Source: Cohnella sp. GbtcB17 (GTDB lineage: Bacteria; Bacillota; Bacilli; Paenibacillales; Paenibacillaceae). From it: DNA of 64,000 bases. The notes beneath the pieces are model-generated. The model saw only the letters and a list, made by a program, of their open reading frames with translations. It made no database searches and was not told where the DNA came from. Position 1 is the stretch's first letter, and each line of letters starts with the position of its first letter. Below are positions 45,455 to 53,182 of the stretch, one piece after another. Location of the stretch: assembly GCF_019091135.1 (NCBI RefSeq), contig NZ_JAGXJW010000012.1, forward strand, positions 95,140-159,139, written 5' to 3'. The position numbers and the translations under genes are program-made.

Positions 45455-45673
45455 CTAAAATGAAAGGGTTTGAACCGCTCTTGCCTCTTCTTTTTCTCCG
45501 GGAAATAGATAAGTAGATACGAGGAGCGCCAAAAAAAGACCAAAAAATATTCCGCTTAATGAATCGCCTAAATCGCTTTCTCCTCTAAAGAACAAGATTA
45601 TTTGAAAGATTATTAATAGCACTATAGCAGATAACCCTATTCAAGCTGCGACTTGCCAGAATATATGCCACAT
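45455..45673 (-). pseudogene. Small membrane protein with in-frame TGA
   Basis: From the ATG at 45673 (AAAGGTGA upstream) the frame reads MWHIFWQVAA, TGA, IGLSAIVLLIIFQIILFF, then a charged turn and a second helix (SGIFFGLFLALLVSTYLF), ending VQTLSF. The two membrane helices are in the same frame on the far side of the stop. If the TGA replaced TGG the product would be 72 residues. It resembles no family I know. Confidence 0.5.
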
Positions 45674-45766
45674 ATGCCACTTCACCTTTGACAATGAAAA
45701 ATGATGTTACAATAACGAACGGAGGTTTCCTTCGCCGCACTAAGCACATATCGCTCGAGCCCTCGA

Positions 45767-46497
45767 GTGGCGCATTATCAAAAACAATCCTATAGAACCG
45801 ATACCGAGCCGAAGGTAACTATCAAGTCAAATACGCCTTATGATGAGCAAGAGGTCTCACAGCTTCTCCAGGCGCTTCAGAGCGAGGCGTACCACTGGCG
45901 TAAGCTTGTCCCCTGGCGATCACTACAGGGATGCGTAGCGGCGAACTGGCGGCGCTAGAATGGAAGCATATCGATTGGAAGGCAGGAACGATCGACGTCG
46001 TACAGACGCTTGTGATGGCTGTTAAAGGCCAGATGCTTATCAAGGAGCCCAAGACCAAGAACTCTAACCGCAAGGTCGCTCTGCCGCCATCTGCGCTCGA
46101 GGAGCTGCGTGATTACTACGCATATCGAGCCAAGGAGCGGGATAAGCTCGGCGACGCCTGGAAGGGCAATTACGGCGGTCAGGAACGGCTCTTCGTGTTC
46201 AGTCATGCAGACGGCACGCCTTTTCATCATAACCAGTCGTACCATTGGTTCCGAAAGTTCCTCAAGAAGAACGGTTTGCGTTATATCCGATTCCAAGATC
46301 TGCGCCACACTTCAGCGACGTTGCTGATTAATCAAGGTGTCCTTGCAAAGATTATCTCCGAGCGACTTGGCCACACCAACATCACGACCACAATGAATAT
46401 CTACGGCCATGCTCTCCGCTCTGCCGATCAGTCAGCCGCCGATATGCTGGAATCTCTGTTCGCAAATCGCTCTAAAGTCAAAAATAAGACGCCTTGA
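45767..46497 (+). pseudogene. Tyrosine integrase, truncated and frameshifted
   Basis: The first frame gives YDEQEVSQLLQALQSEAYHW, the usual start of a catalytic domain. Within CTTGTCCCCTGG a one-base change moves the reading to a frame giving LAITTGMRSGELAALEW (first catalytic Arg), then DLRHTSATLL, LGHTNITTTMNIYGH (His and the Tyr nucleophile). All catalytic residues survive in the second frame (open from 45931), but the N-terminal arm-binding and core-binding domains (~170 residues) are missing. It reads outward to the GCRACAA repeats 45 nt beyond its stop, the classic place for an element's integrase. Confidence 0.8.
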
Positions 46498-46540
46498 GTA
46501 TGCCCCTCTCGGCGTCCGTTAATTTCCTGTACGAGAATTT

Positions 46541-46560
46541 TTGCGACAAATTTGCAACAT
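46541..46560 (+). repeat. GCRACAA direct repeats, candidate right island end
   Basis: Two copies (GCGACAA at 46543 and GCAACAT at 46554, 11 nt apart) in a TTTTGCGACAAATTTGCAAC context that parallels the left end. About 15 of 20 bases agree with the left copy. Confidence 0.5.
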
Positions 46561-46610
46561 AAAAGCCCGCCTCGATCATTTCCACTTATAAATCAAGGAT
46601 TCGCGGACCT

Positions 46611-46690
46611 AGATATGCTTGCATAAGAAAAGCATATCTTATGGCCAAAAGCAACCGGTTTTCGGCGCCTGTCGACACGTAAGATATGCT
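46611..46690 (-). repeat. Three AGATATGCTT inverted/direct copies; possible terminator
   Basis: AGATATGCTT (46611), AAGCATATCTT (46630) and AAGATATGCT (46681) can pair in alternative ways. On the minus strand, downstream of the GNAT gene, AGCATATCTTA...TAAGATATGCT is followed by TTTTCTT, so one fold may end that transcript. Confidence 0.45.
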
Positions 46691-46735
46691 CTCCTGATGG
46701 TAAAGCCTTCTTGCGATGGACCTAGCGATGGGCGT

Positions 46736-47158
46736 TCAGCCTGCTACGATCGACAACGGACGCTGAGGCGTCACGAGATCGAGCATTTCGTCGCTCAAGG
46801 ATTGGTAGAACGGAAGCAGCATTTCGTTGTGCTTGTCCGCCGCGACAAAAACCTTCAGAACGTTCCGCTGGCGGAAACGCGCATTCATGGCGGTGACGAG
46901 CGAGCGGCCTACGCCTTGGCGGCGAAGATCCGGATGGACGGCGACGCGGTACACATAACCTTTGCTGTTATCGATTGTGCCGATCATGATGCCTGCCAGT
47001 TCGTCGTCCTTCAGCGCCACGAGCACGAGCTCGCTGTCCCAGGACAATTGGCGGGATAAAGCCGACATGGTTTCTTCACAGCATTCCTCCGACAAAGCTA
47101 CCTTCAGAAGCTCGGATACGGAACGATAATCCGACAATTGAAAAGTCCGAATCTGCAT
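46736..47158 (-). CDS. GNAT family N-acetyltransferase
   Basis: 140 residues with the complete GNAT fold. The acetyl-CoA binding stretch VYRVAVHPDLRRQGVGRSL is intact, and the C-terminal strand is VFVAADKHNEMLLPFYQSL. The substrate is unknown. The ATG at 47158 has a GGGGAG site 7-8 nt upstream. It is the first backbone gene to the right of the island. Confidence 0.88.
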   Translation of the reverse strand: MQIRTFQLSDYRSVSELLKVALSEECCEETMSALSRQLSWDSELVLVALKDDELAGIMIGTIDNSKGYVYRVAVHPDLRRQGVGRSLVTAMNARFRQRNVLKVFVAADKHNEMLLPFYQSLSDEMLDLVTPQRPLSIVAG

Positions 47159-47634
47159 ATGCCTGTCTCCCCGGATTCAGTTAAAGTAGAGGCTAAACCG
47201 TGAACATCGCTTTAACGTCTTTTTATATTACGACAAATTCGTGATAATTTCATGCTATTTTAGGAATATCGCATAAATAATTTAGGAGAATGGTCGCGCA
47301 AAGGAGTGTAAACGCTTTATATGAAGCGTTTACATATGAATATATCTAAATTATTGCCGAATTTCGCCGAATTTGCGCTTAAATCGGGTTTCATCAATTT
47401 CGCTGTCATATTGATGGTTCTATTTGAAAAATATTCAAGCAGTGTCTGAAGTACGGGGAGAATGGATAAAATTAACCGGATGAAACCAGGCAAAAATGCC
47501 CATGCTGAGTGAGTGCGGCATCGAGCCGGCTTGAAGACTTTCTAAACACCCATGTTGATTTAGTATTTAAAATCAGAGATAATACAGAAGTAGATTTCCA
47601 ATCCAGATTCATAATCCAAGGAGGCTGTTCCATT
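47159..47634. other. Regulatory region between GNAT gene and sodA
   Basis: 476 nt with no supported gene. It contains a large palindrome resembling a catabolite-responsive element and a purine-rich leader before sodA. The long untranslated distance from the palindrome to the sodA ATG (300 nt) suggests a leader or an unrecognised short transcript. Confidence 0.5.
47307..47334. promoter_or_regulatory. Perfect 11 bp dyad resembling a cre (CcpA) site
   Basis: TGTAAACGCTT and AAGCGTTTACA flank TATATG. Each half carries the cre core (TGWAARCGYTWNCW) with one mismatch, in opposite directions. Binding by CcpA or another LacI-type repressor is inferred. Confidence 0.55.
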
Positions 47635-48246
47635 ATGGCACACGTATTGCCCGCTCTTCCTTACTCGAACGACGCACTCGAGCCGCATATCGACGCGCTC
47701 ACGATGGAGATCCACCACGACCGCCATCACAATACTTACGTAACGAACCTGAACAAAGCCCTCGAATCCGCGCCTGAGCTGGCGGACAAGAGCCTGAACG
47801 ACCTGATCTCCGACCTGAACGCCGTGCCGGAGTCCATCCGCACCGCAGTTCGCAACAACGGCGGCGGCCACGCCAACCACTCCCTCTTCTGGGAAACGAT
47901 CGGCCCGAACGGCGGCGGCGCTCCGACAGGCGCGCTGGCAGCGGCCATCGACAGCGAGCTGGGCGGCTTCGACAAGTTCAAGGAGACGTTCGCAGCTGCG
48001 GCTACGACCCGCTTCGGCTCCGGCTGGGCGTTCCTCGTCGTCGGCAAGGACGGCAAGCTGAAGGTATACAGCCTGCCGAACCAAGACAGCCCGATCTTCG
48101 AAGGCGAGACGCCGATCCTCGGCCTCGACGTGTGGGAGCACGCTTATTACCTGAAGTACCAGAACAAGCGTCCGGACTACATCGGCGCGTTCTGGAACGT
48201 CGTCAACTGGGAAGAAGTCGGCAAGCGTTACGAAGCCGCCAAGTAA
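47635..48246 (+). CDS. sodA: Superoxide dismutase (Mn/Fe type)
   Basis: Converts superoxide to hydrogen peroxide and oxygen. 203 residues with all metal ligands in context: His in MEIHHDRHH, His in HANHSLFW, and Asp/His in LDVWEHAYY. The residues around [10 protein letters not shown] and GSGWAFLVV favour the Mn form. Open frame extends upstream to 47509, but the ATG at 47635 with AAGGAGG is the start. Cytoplasmic, no signal peptide. Confidence 0.97.
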   Translation: MAHVLPALPYSNDALEPHIDALTMEIHHDRHHNTYVTNLNKALESAPELADKSLNDLISDLNAVPESIRTAVRNNGGGHANHSLFWETIGPNGGGAPTGALAAAIDSELGGFDKFKETFAAAATTRFGSGWAFLVVGKDGKLKVYSLPNQDSPIFEGETPILGLDVWEHAYYLKYQNKRPDYIGAFWNVVNWEEVGKRYEAAK

Positions 48247-48259
48247 TCTTCCTTACGAG

Positions 48260-48297
48260 AAAAGCCAGTGCCGATTCAGCGGCGCTGGCTTTTTTTG
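48260..48297 (+). terminator. Terminator of sodA
   Basis: AAAGCCAG-GCCG and CGGC-CTGGCTTT form a stem with a short loop, followed by seven T. Confidence 0.93.
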
Positions 48298-48323
48298 CAT
48301 GCGGTCCGGGGCTTTGCGTAACG

Positions 48324-49547
48324 TTAGCGCTTCGGCGCGTTTTCGTACAAGGCGCCGCTAAAATGCGCGGTCAACAGCTTGCTGAACACGTTCGGCCAGG
48401 CGAGGCGCTCGAAATCAGCCGCGTCGATCCAGCGATAGCCCGGCGGCAGCGAGGCGGCTGCGGCGTTGGCGAGATAGGCGGCACTGCTTTCAGCCAATGC
48501 CGACAACTCTGCTGCAGCTGCGGACTCCGCCGCGCCGCTTGCGCCTGCCGCATCGCGCTGCCGCTCGCCGCCCGCTCCCAGCACGCGCAGGTGCCAGTGC
48601 AGGTGCGTGAACACATGCTCCGCGTCGGCGATGTGACGCAGCGCTTCGGCGCGGATGCCCGCGAGCCCTTCGGCATCGAGCGATGCCGCGAGCAGCGCGC
48701 CGCCCTCGGAGGGCGACTCCCAGACGGCGCGCTCCGGCGCCGCCACGTGCGGCAGCTCCCACATGCGTGCGAGCAGGCCGCTCTCCGGCCGCTGGCGCAC
48801 GAGCACGCGGCCCTCCGCGTCCTGGAGCAGCGCCGCGACGCGATGCTCCGGCCGGGGCGGCTTCGCCTTGCTCTTGACCGGCAGCTCAATCTCGCGGCCT
48901 GCCAGACGGCCCTGGCAGTGCGCCATGACCGGGCACAGCAGGCAGCTCGGCGACTTCGGCGTGCAGATTAGCGCGCCGAGCTCCATGAGCGCCTGATTGA
49001 AGTCGGAAGCCTCTCCCTCCGGGATGAGCTCCCGGGCCAGCCCTTCCATGCCGACGCGCGTTGCCGGCTTCGCGATATCCTCGTCGATGCAAAAGTAACG
49101 GGACAATACGCGCATGACGTTGCCGTCCACCGCCGGCTCGGGTCTGCCGAAGGCGATGCTCATAATCGCACCGGACGTGTACGGCCCGACGCCCTTCAGT
49201 CCCGCGATGACGCTCTTGTCGTCGGGCAGTCTGCCGCCGTGATTGTCCGCGATCTCTCGGGCCGCCGCCTGGAGATTGCGGGCGCGGGAATAATAGCCGA
49301 GCCCTTCCCAGGCTTTGATTACCTCTTCTTCGGGCGCTTCGGCGAGCGCGGTCACCGTAGGAAACTTGCCCATGAACCGGTTGAAATAAGGGATGACCGT
49401 ATCGACGCGCGTCTGCTGGAGCATAATCTCCGACACCCAGATATGATACGGATCCCGGCTGCGCCGCCACGGCAGGTCGCGTTTCGCCTGCTTGTACCAT
49501 TGCAGCAGCTCGCCGCTAAAAAAAGATTTGATCTCGCGTTCGTTCAA
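48324..49547 (-). CDS. mutY: Adenine DNA glycosylase
   Basis: Removes adenine mispaired with 8-oxoguanine. From the TTG at 49547: catalytic Glu40 (WVSEIMLQQT), helix-hairpin-helix GLKGVGPYTSGAI near 117-129, catalytic Asp141 (PAVDGNV), and the [4Fe-4S] ligands Cys195, 202, 205 and 211. The C-terminal NUDIX-like domain, which recognises 8-oxoG, has an unusual Ala/Ser-rich insertion of about 40 residues. The TTG overlaps the stop of the AraC gene (TTGA) and GGGAGG lies 9 nt upstream, so the two are coupled. A longer open frame to 49730 is not used. Confidence 0.94.
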   Translation of the reverse strand: MNEREIKSFFSGELLQWYKQAKRDLPWRRSRDPYHIWVSEIMLQQTRVDTVIPYFNRFMGKFPTVTALAEAPEEEVIKAWEGLGYYSRARNLQAAAREIADNHGGRLPDDKSVIAGLKGVGPYTSGAIMSIAFGRPEPAVDGNVMRVLSRYFCIDEDIAKPATRVGMEGLARELIPEGEASDFNQALMELGALICTPKSPSCLLCPVMAHCQGRLAGREIELPVKSKAKPPRPEHRVAALLQDAEGRVLVRQRPESGLLARMWELPHVAAPERAVWESPSEGGALLAASLDAEGLAGIRAEALRHIADAEHVFTHLHWHLRVLGAGGERQRDAAGASGAAESAAAAELSALAESSAAYLANAAAASLPPGYRWIDAADFERLAWPNVFSKLLTAHFSGALYENAPKR

Positions 49548-50446
49548 GCCTCCGTCCCTCCCTTCTTCTGCGATTCGGCTCCGTTCTCTTCGTCCTTGGC
49601 TCCGCCTGCGCCAAGTCCCAGCACCAGCTTCTTGTAACGGCTCGGGGTAAGTCCCGTGTAGGCTTTGAACATTCTCGAGAAGTAGTAGATCTTCATGCCG
49701 ATGCGCGCCGCGGCGTCCGAGACATTGCACGCGGGATCCGCGAGCAGCGTCCGAGCGACCTCCAGCCTACGCTGGTTCACGTATTGTATCGGCGAGCAGC
49801 CCATCAATCCTTTGAAAAAGACGATAAAATAGTTCGGATGCAAATAGATAAGTCCTGCCAGGTGCTCGACGGTAATCGTCTCGGCCAGATGCTCGTCCAC
49901 GTAGTTCAGCACGATCTCCAGCTTCTCGAACTCCGGGGAGAGAGACGCACGCTTCCCGGCACCCGCGATCAGATGATCGATGTATATGCAGACGAGCTCC
50001 ATGAAAGAGGTCTTGATCCGAAGTCTGGCCGAAGGCTGCTGCGAGAACAGACAGCGGCGGATTCTGGCGAACATCGCGACCGCTTCGCTCGGGTCGGGGA
50101 TATGCACGTGCTCGGGCAAGCCGATCGCCTGGTAAAGCGCCCGGTCCGCGTAGCTCGCCCGGAAGTGGCACCACCAGTACGACAAGGTCTGCCCGGGGCT
50201 CGGCTCGATCCAGTGCGCGCTGCCCGCCAGCAAAAAGCTGAACGTCCCCGCGTCCATAGAAAAAGACCGGTCGCCCAAATGCAGCAGGCCGCTGCCGCCG
50301 GTCACGAGCAGCGCCCGATTGCAGTCGTAAACCTCCGGTCGGCCCTCTTCCGCGCCCGCATGCTCCTCGAAGGAGGCGGCGGCGACCTCGAACTGCATTT
50401 TTTCGAGATGGTTCATGAGTATGTTAAAATAGCGTATGGTCATCAT
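49544..50446 (-). CDS. AraC family transcriptional regulator
   Basis: 300 residues. An N-terminal cupin-like sensor (LLVTGGSGLLHLGDRSF, FLLAGSAHWIEPSPGQ) binds an unknown small molecule. The C-terminal pair of HTH motifs (TVEHLAGLIYLHPNYFIVFF and VSDAAARIGMKIYYFSRMFK) is typical of AraC/XylS proteins, including YFSRMFKAYTGLTPSRYKK. GGAG precedes the ATG at 50446; the ATG at 50443 or GTG at 50452 are alternatives. It is coupled to mutY, an unusual pairing. Target unknown. Confidence 0.9.
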   Translation of the reverse strand: MMTIRYFNILMNHLEKMQFEVAAASFEEHAGAEEGRPEVYDCNRALLVTGGSGLLHLGDRSFSMDAGTFSFLLAGSAHWIEPSPGQTLSYWWCHFRASYADRALYQAIGLPEHVHIPDPSEAVAMFARIRRCLFSQQPSARLRIKTSFMELVCIYIDHLIAGAGKRASLSPEFEKLEIVLNYVDEHLAETITVEHLAGLIYLHPNYFIVFFKGLMGCSPIQYVNQRRLEVARTLLADPACNVSDAAARIGMKIYYFSRMFKAYTGLTPSRYKKLVLGLGAGGAKDEENGAESQKKGGTEA

Positions 50447-50522
50447 TTGCACTCCAGGAAGCTTGTCTTAAGATGTCTAGTAGGTTTCATTCATTATACT
50501 TAACATTGGGAGTCGGGTAAAT

Positions 50523-50888
50523 TTGCAAAAATATGCCTTCGCGCGCCGCGGACTGCGGACCGCAGCAGCAGCTGCCTTGATCGGATCTTTAATGATAACG
50601 GCGGCTTGCGGCAAAGACAATAACGCGGGGAGCGCCAAGCCGACCGCGCCGGACGGCCCGGCGGATACGCTCGCGCTGTATCGCAGCAATTGCATCTCCT
50701 GCCATGGCGGCGGTCTTGAAGGCATGATGGGACCTGCGACGGATCTTCGGTCGGTCGGCTCCCGCCTGACGGAGGCGCAGATCGCCGCCCAGATCGAGAA
50801 CGGAGGAGACCGGATGCCCGCCCTGAAGAATCGCCTGACCGCACAGGAGATCGATAAGCTCGCCTCCTGGCTTGCCGGCTTGCGCTGA
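50523..50888 (+). CDS. Membrane-anchored cytochrome c (c551-type lipoprotein)
   Basis: 121 residues from a TTG. A signal sequence ends in the lipobox ITAAC (Cys29), followed by a Ser/Pro/Ala linker. The heme site CISCH is at 57-61 and the axial Met98 lies in GDRMPAL. This matches small lipid-anchored cytochromes of Bacillales (CccB type) that carry electrons outside the membrane. It is monocistronic and divergent from the AraC gene. Confidence 0.92.
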   Translation: MQKYAFARRGLRTAAAAALIGSLMITAACGKDNNAGSAKPTAPDGPADTLALYRSNCISCHGGGLEGMMGPATDLRSVGSRLTEAQIAAQIENGGDRMPALKNRLTAQEIDKLASWLAGLR

Positions 50889-51030
50889 CCCCGCTTCTTC
50901 TTCACATCATACATCCCACCGAAGCAATAGTCTTGGTATTTATTTGGATAATGGGCCAATTTATATTAATTTTTTGAATATCTTCTCAGAAAAATAAAAG
51001 CGCCCGCCTCCCGGCGACCGCCATGTACAA

Positions 51031-51068
51031 CAAGCCAAGCCCGGCCATCGTTGACCGGGCTTGGCTTG
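51031..51068 (-). terminator. Terminator of the nadE-acpS operon
   Basis: A perfect 14 bp stem (CAAGCCAAGCCCGG/CCGGGCTTGGCTTG) with a 10 nt loop, immediately after the acpS stop. The following T-content is low (TTGTTG). Confidence 0.75.
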
Positions 51069-51070
51069 CC

Positions 51071-51466
51071 TTATTCGATTCGCTCCAGCGTAGCCGTGGC
51101 CGCCGCCAGCCGCCGCTCGTGCGTAATCGCCACATGCACGCGATACGCCCGCTCCGCCAGCCCCAGCCGCGACCAGGCTTCGGGCGAGAGCCGGCATGCC
51201 GGCCGGCCGCGCTCGTCCGGCAGCACCTCGATGTCGCGGAACCCGACGCAGCTGCCGATGCCGCAGCCGAGCGCCTTGACGACCGCCTCCTTGGCCGCGA
51301 ACCGGCCGGCGGCGAACTCGACCGCACGGCGCGGCTGCATCTGCGCGTAGCGCGCAAGCTCTTCCTCCGTGAGCACGCGCGCGGCGAATCTGCCGCCGGT
51401 GTCCCCCGCGAGCAGCTTGGCCATCCGCTCCATCTCGACGACGTCGATCCCGATTCCCTCGATCAT
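51071..51466 (-). CDS. acpS: Holo-[acyl-carrier-protein] synthase
   Basis: Transfers phosphopantetheine from CoA to acyl carrier protein, needed for fatty acid synthesis. 131 residues with Asp8 in GIGIDVVEMERM, RFAAKEAVVKALG holding the catalytic Glu and Lys, and SHD-type strand at VHVAITHERR. It starts 8 nt after nadE. Its pairing with nadE rather than alr/dacB is unusual but not unique in this family of organisms. Confidence 0.95.
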   Translation of the reverse strand: MIEGIGIDVVEMERMAKLLAGDTGGRFAARVLTEEELARYAQMQPRRAVEFAAGRFAAKEAVVKALGCGIGSCVGFRDIEVLPDERGRPACRLSPEAWSRLGLAERAYRVHVAITHERRLAAATATLERIE

Positions 51467-51473
51467 CCTTCGC

Positions 51474-52283
51474 TTAGATGCCTGGAATCGCTTGACGCTT
51501 GTGCTGCGTGCGCTGGTAATGCTTCTCCAGAATCTCCCGCGCCGCGTCCGGGATCTGCTTGCCCTCGAGGTAGTCGCTGTTGTCGTCGTAGCTCACGCCG
51601 AGCTCCGCCTCGTCCGTCTGGCCCGCCCACAAGCCGGCCGTCGGCGCCTTATCCACGACCTCGGCCGGGACGCCAAGCGCACGGGCGACCTCGCGCACCT
51701 GACGCTTGTTCAGCGAGCTGAGCGGCGTGATGTCGACCGCGCCGTCGCCCCACTTCGTATAGAAGCCCGTCAGCGCTTCGGACGCGTGATCCGTGCCGAC
51801 GACGAGCAGATTGAGGTCGAACGCCAGGGCATACTGCACGACCATGCGCGTGCGCGCCTTGACGTTGCCCTTGCCGCCGCGGCTGATATGGCGGGACATG
51901 CCCAGCGACTTGAACGCGTGCTCGGTCTCGAGCGCGATCTCGTCCACCGCTTCCTCGATGTTCGTCTCGACCTTGTGCTTGAGCCCGAACGCTTCGGCCA
52001 CGGCATAGCTATGCGCGATGTCCTCCTGCTGGCCGTAAGGCTGGAACACGCCGAGCGTCATGTATTCCTTGCCGGTCTCGGCCGTCAGCTCGTCCGTCGC
52101 GCGCTTGCACAGCCCCGTCGCCACCGCGCTGTCCACGCCGCCGCTGATTGCGATGAGCAATCCGGTCGCGCCCGCCTTTTTCACATATTCCTTCAGAAAA
52201 CCGACCCGCTTCGCGATCTCTTCCTGGGGATCGATCGACGGCTTCACGCCGAGCAGCGCGATAATCTCCTGCTGCAAACTCAT
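51474..52283 (-). CDS. nadE: Ammonia-dependent NAD+ synthetase
   Basis: Amidates deamido-NAD with ammonia and ATP to give NAD. 269 residues with the PP-loop SGGVDS at 47-52, TDHASEALTGFYTKWGDGA and the ending KRQAIPG typical of E. coli/Bacillus-type NadE. There is no glutaminase domain, so ammonia is the nitrogen donor. GGAGG lies upstream of the ATG. Confidence 0.97.
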   Translation of the reverse strand: MSLQQEIIALLGVKPSIDPQEEIAKRVGFLKEYVKKAGATGLLIAISGGVDSAVATGLCKRATDELTAETGKEYMTLGVFQPYGQQEDIAHSYAVAEAFGLKHKVETNIEEAVDEIALETEHAFKSLGMSRHISRGGKGNVKARTRMVVQYALAFDLNLLVVGTDHASEALTGFYTKWGDGAVDITPLSSLNKRQVREVARALGVPAEVVDKAPTAGLWAGQTDEAELGVSYDDNSDYLEGKQIPDAAREILEKHYQRTQHKRQAIPGI

Positions 52284-52380
52284 ACGAACGCCTCCATTCT
52301 ATAGGTTCTTTAGTTATGTAAGACGGCACGGGCTCGCGTGAAACAGTAAGCTACGACACCGCCTGCCGTCATCGTCATAC

Positions 52381-52414
52381 GAAAAAACCGCGGATGCGCA
52401 AATGACATCCGCGG
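52381..52414 (-). terminator. Terminator of the bacilliredoxin gene
   Basis: CCGCGGATG/CATCCGCGG stem, 9 nt loop, then TTTTTT on the minus strand. Confidence 0.92.
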
Positions 52415-52425
52415 CTGCGCCTTTG

Positions 52426-52860
52426 TTAACGGCAGAAGCGATCGAACGCGTCGGTCAGATCCGCGGCGATATCGTCGGCGCTGCGGTTCTCGATCTGATG
52501 GCGTTCGATGAAGTGTACGAGCTCTCCGTCCTTGAGCAGCGCGATGGAGGGCGAAGACGGCGGATACGGCGCGAAGTACTCTCTCGCCTTGGCCGTCGCT
52601 TCCTTGTCCTGGCCCGCGAAGACGGTGTACAGATGGTCGGGCAGCACCTCGTGGCGAAGCGCCTCGGCTACGCCCGGACGCGCCTGGCCGGCCGCGCAGC
52701 CGCATACGGAATTGATGACGACGAGCGTCGTGCCCTTGCTGTCCGGCAGCGCCTGCTCGACTTCCTCCGGCGTTCTCAGCTCCGTGATCCCGATCCGGGT
52801 CAGGTCGTCGCGCATCGGTTGGACCATGTCCAGCATATATCGTTCGAATGACATCGACAT
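52426..52860 (-). CDS. Bacilliredoxin (BrxA/BrxB, YphP family)
   Basis: A thiol-disulfide protein that removes bacillithiol from modified cysteines. The active site is CGC at 53-55 (VINSVCGCAAGQARPG), the family signature, followed by PPSSPSIALLKDGELVHFIERH. From the ATG at 52860 (GAGGG 6 nt upstream) it has 144 residues, the usual length. Upstream in-frame codons to 52980 look non-coding. It implies the organism uses bacillithiol. Confidence 0.94.
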   Translation of the reverse strand: MSMSFERYMLDMVQPMRDDLTRIGITELRTPEEVEQALPDSKGTTLVVINSVCGCAAGQARPGVAEALRHEVLPDHLYTVFAGQDKEATAKAREYFAPYPPSSPSIALLKDGELVHFIERHQIENRSADDIAADLTDAFDRFCR

Positions 52861-52991
52861 GTCTATCCCTCGCTTTCGATAGAATCGCATTTCGGCGGGC
52901 ATGCCGCTTACCTTATTATAGCGCGGCCATGCGCGAACCGTCAAAAGCGGCACGAGCCCGGCAAGCGCCGGACCCGCCACGATTCATGCAG

Positions 52992-53120
52992 TTATACCGA
53001 AGGACGGTTCGGACCGTCGAGCTTCTTGTCGTATCCCGCGGACAGCGGCGATACGTCCTCCCTCGCCTTCGATGAAGCCGGCGCTTCTGCGCGTCCTTTT
53101 TGCTTGGGCTGCTTGGCCAT
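52992..53120 (-). CDS. 42-residue basic hypothetical protein
   Basis: A strong GGAGGAGGG precedes two possible ATGs (53126 and 53120). The product opens MAKQPKQKGRAEA and ends GYDKKLDGPNRPSV, Lys/Pro/Ala-rich with no hydrophobic stretch. It resembles the small conserved proteins of unknown role common in sporulating Paenibacillaceae. The start signal is much better than random. It lies between the kinase and bacilliredoxin genes on the same strand. Confidence 0.6.
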   Translation of the reverse strand: MAKQPKQKGRAEAPASSKAREDVSPLSAGYDKKLDGPNRPSV

Positions 53121-53182
53121 GGCCATCCCTCCTCCCGATCCCGTGATGTCATCGGAGGTAGTGTAAGCCGCGGAAGTCACGC

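Noticed and set aside
45298..45516. 72-codon plus-strand frame
   Set aside because: No ribosome site and irregular composition; the minus strand of its end encodes the tail of a more convincing membrane protein.
27822..45643. Stop codon recoding (TGA or TAG as sense) in the island
   Set aside because: Interrupting stops include TGA, TAG and TAA and occur beside frameshifts and truncations, so ordinary decay explains them better than recoding.
47335..47634. Riboswitch in the sodA leader
   Set aside because: The leader is long but shows no known aptamer core and no terminator/antiterminator pair.
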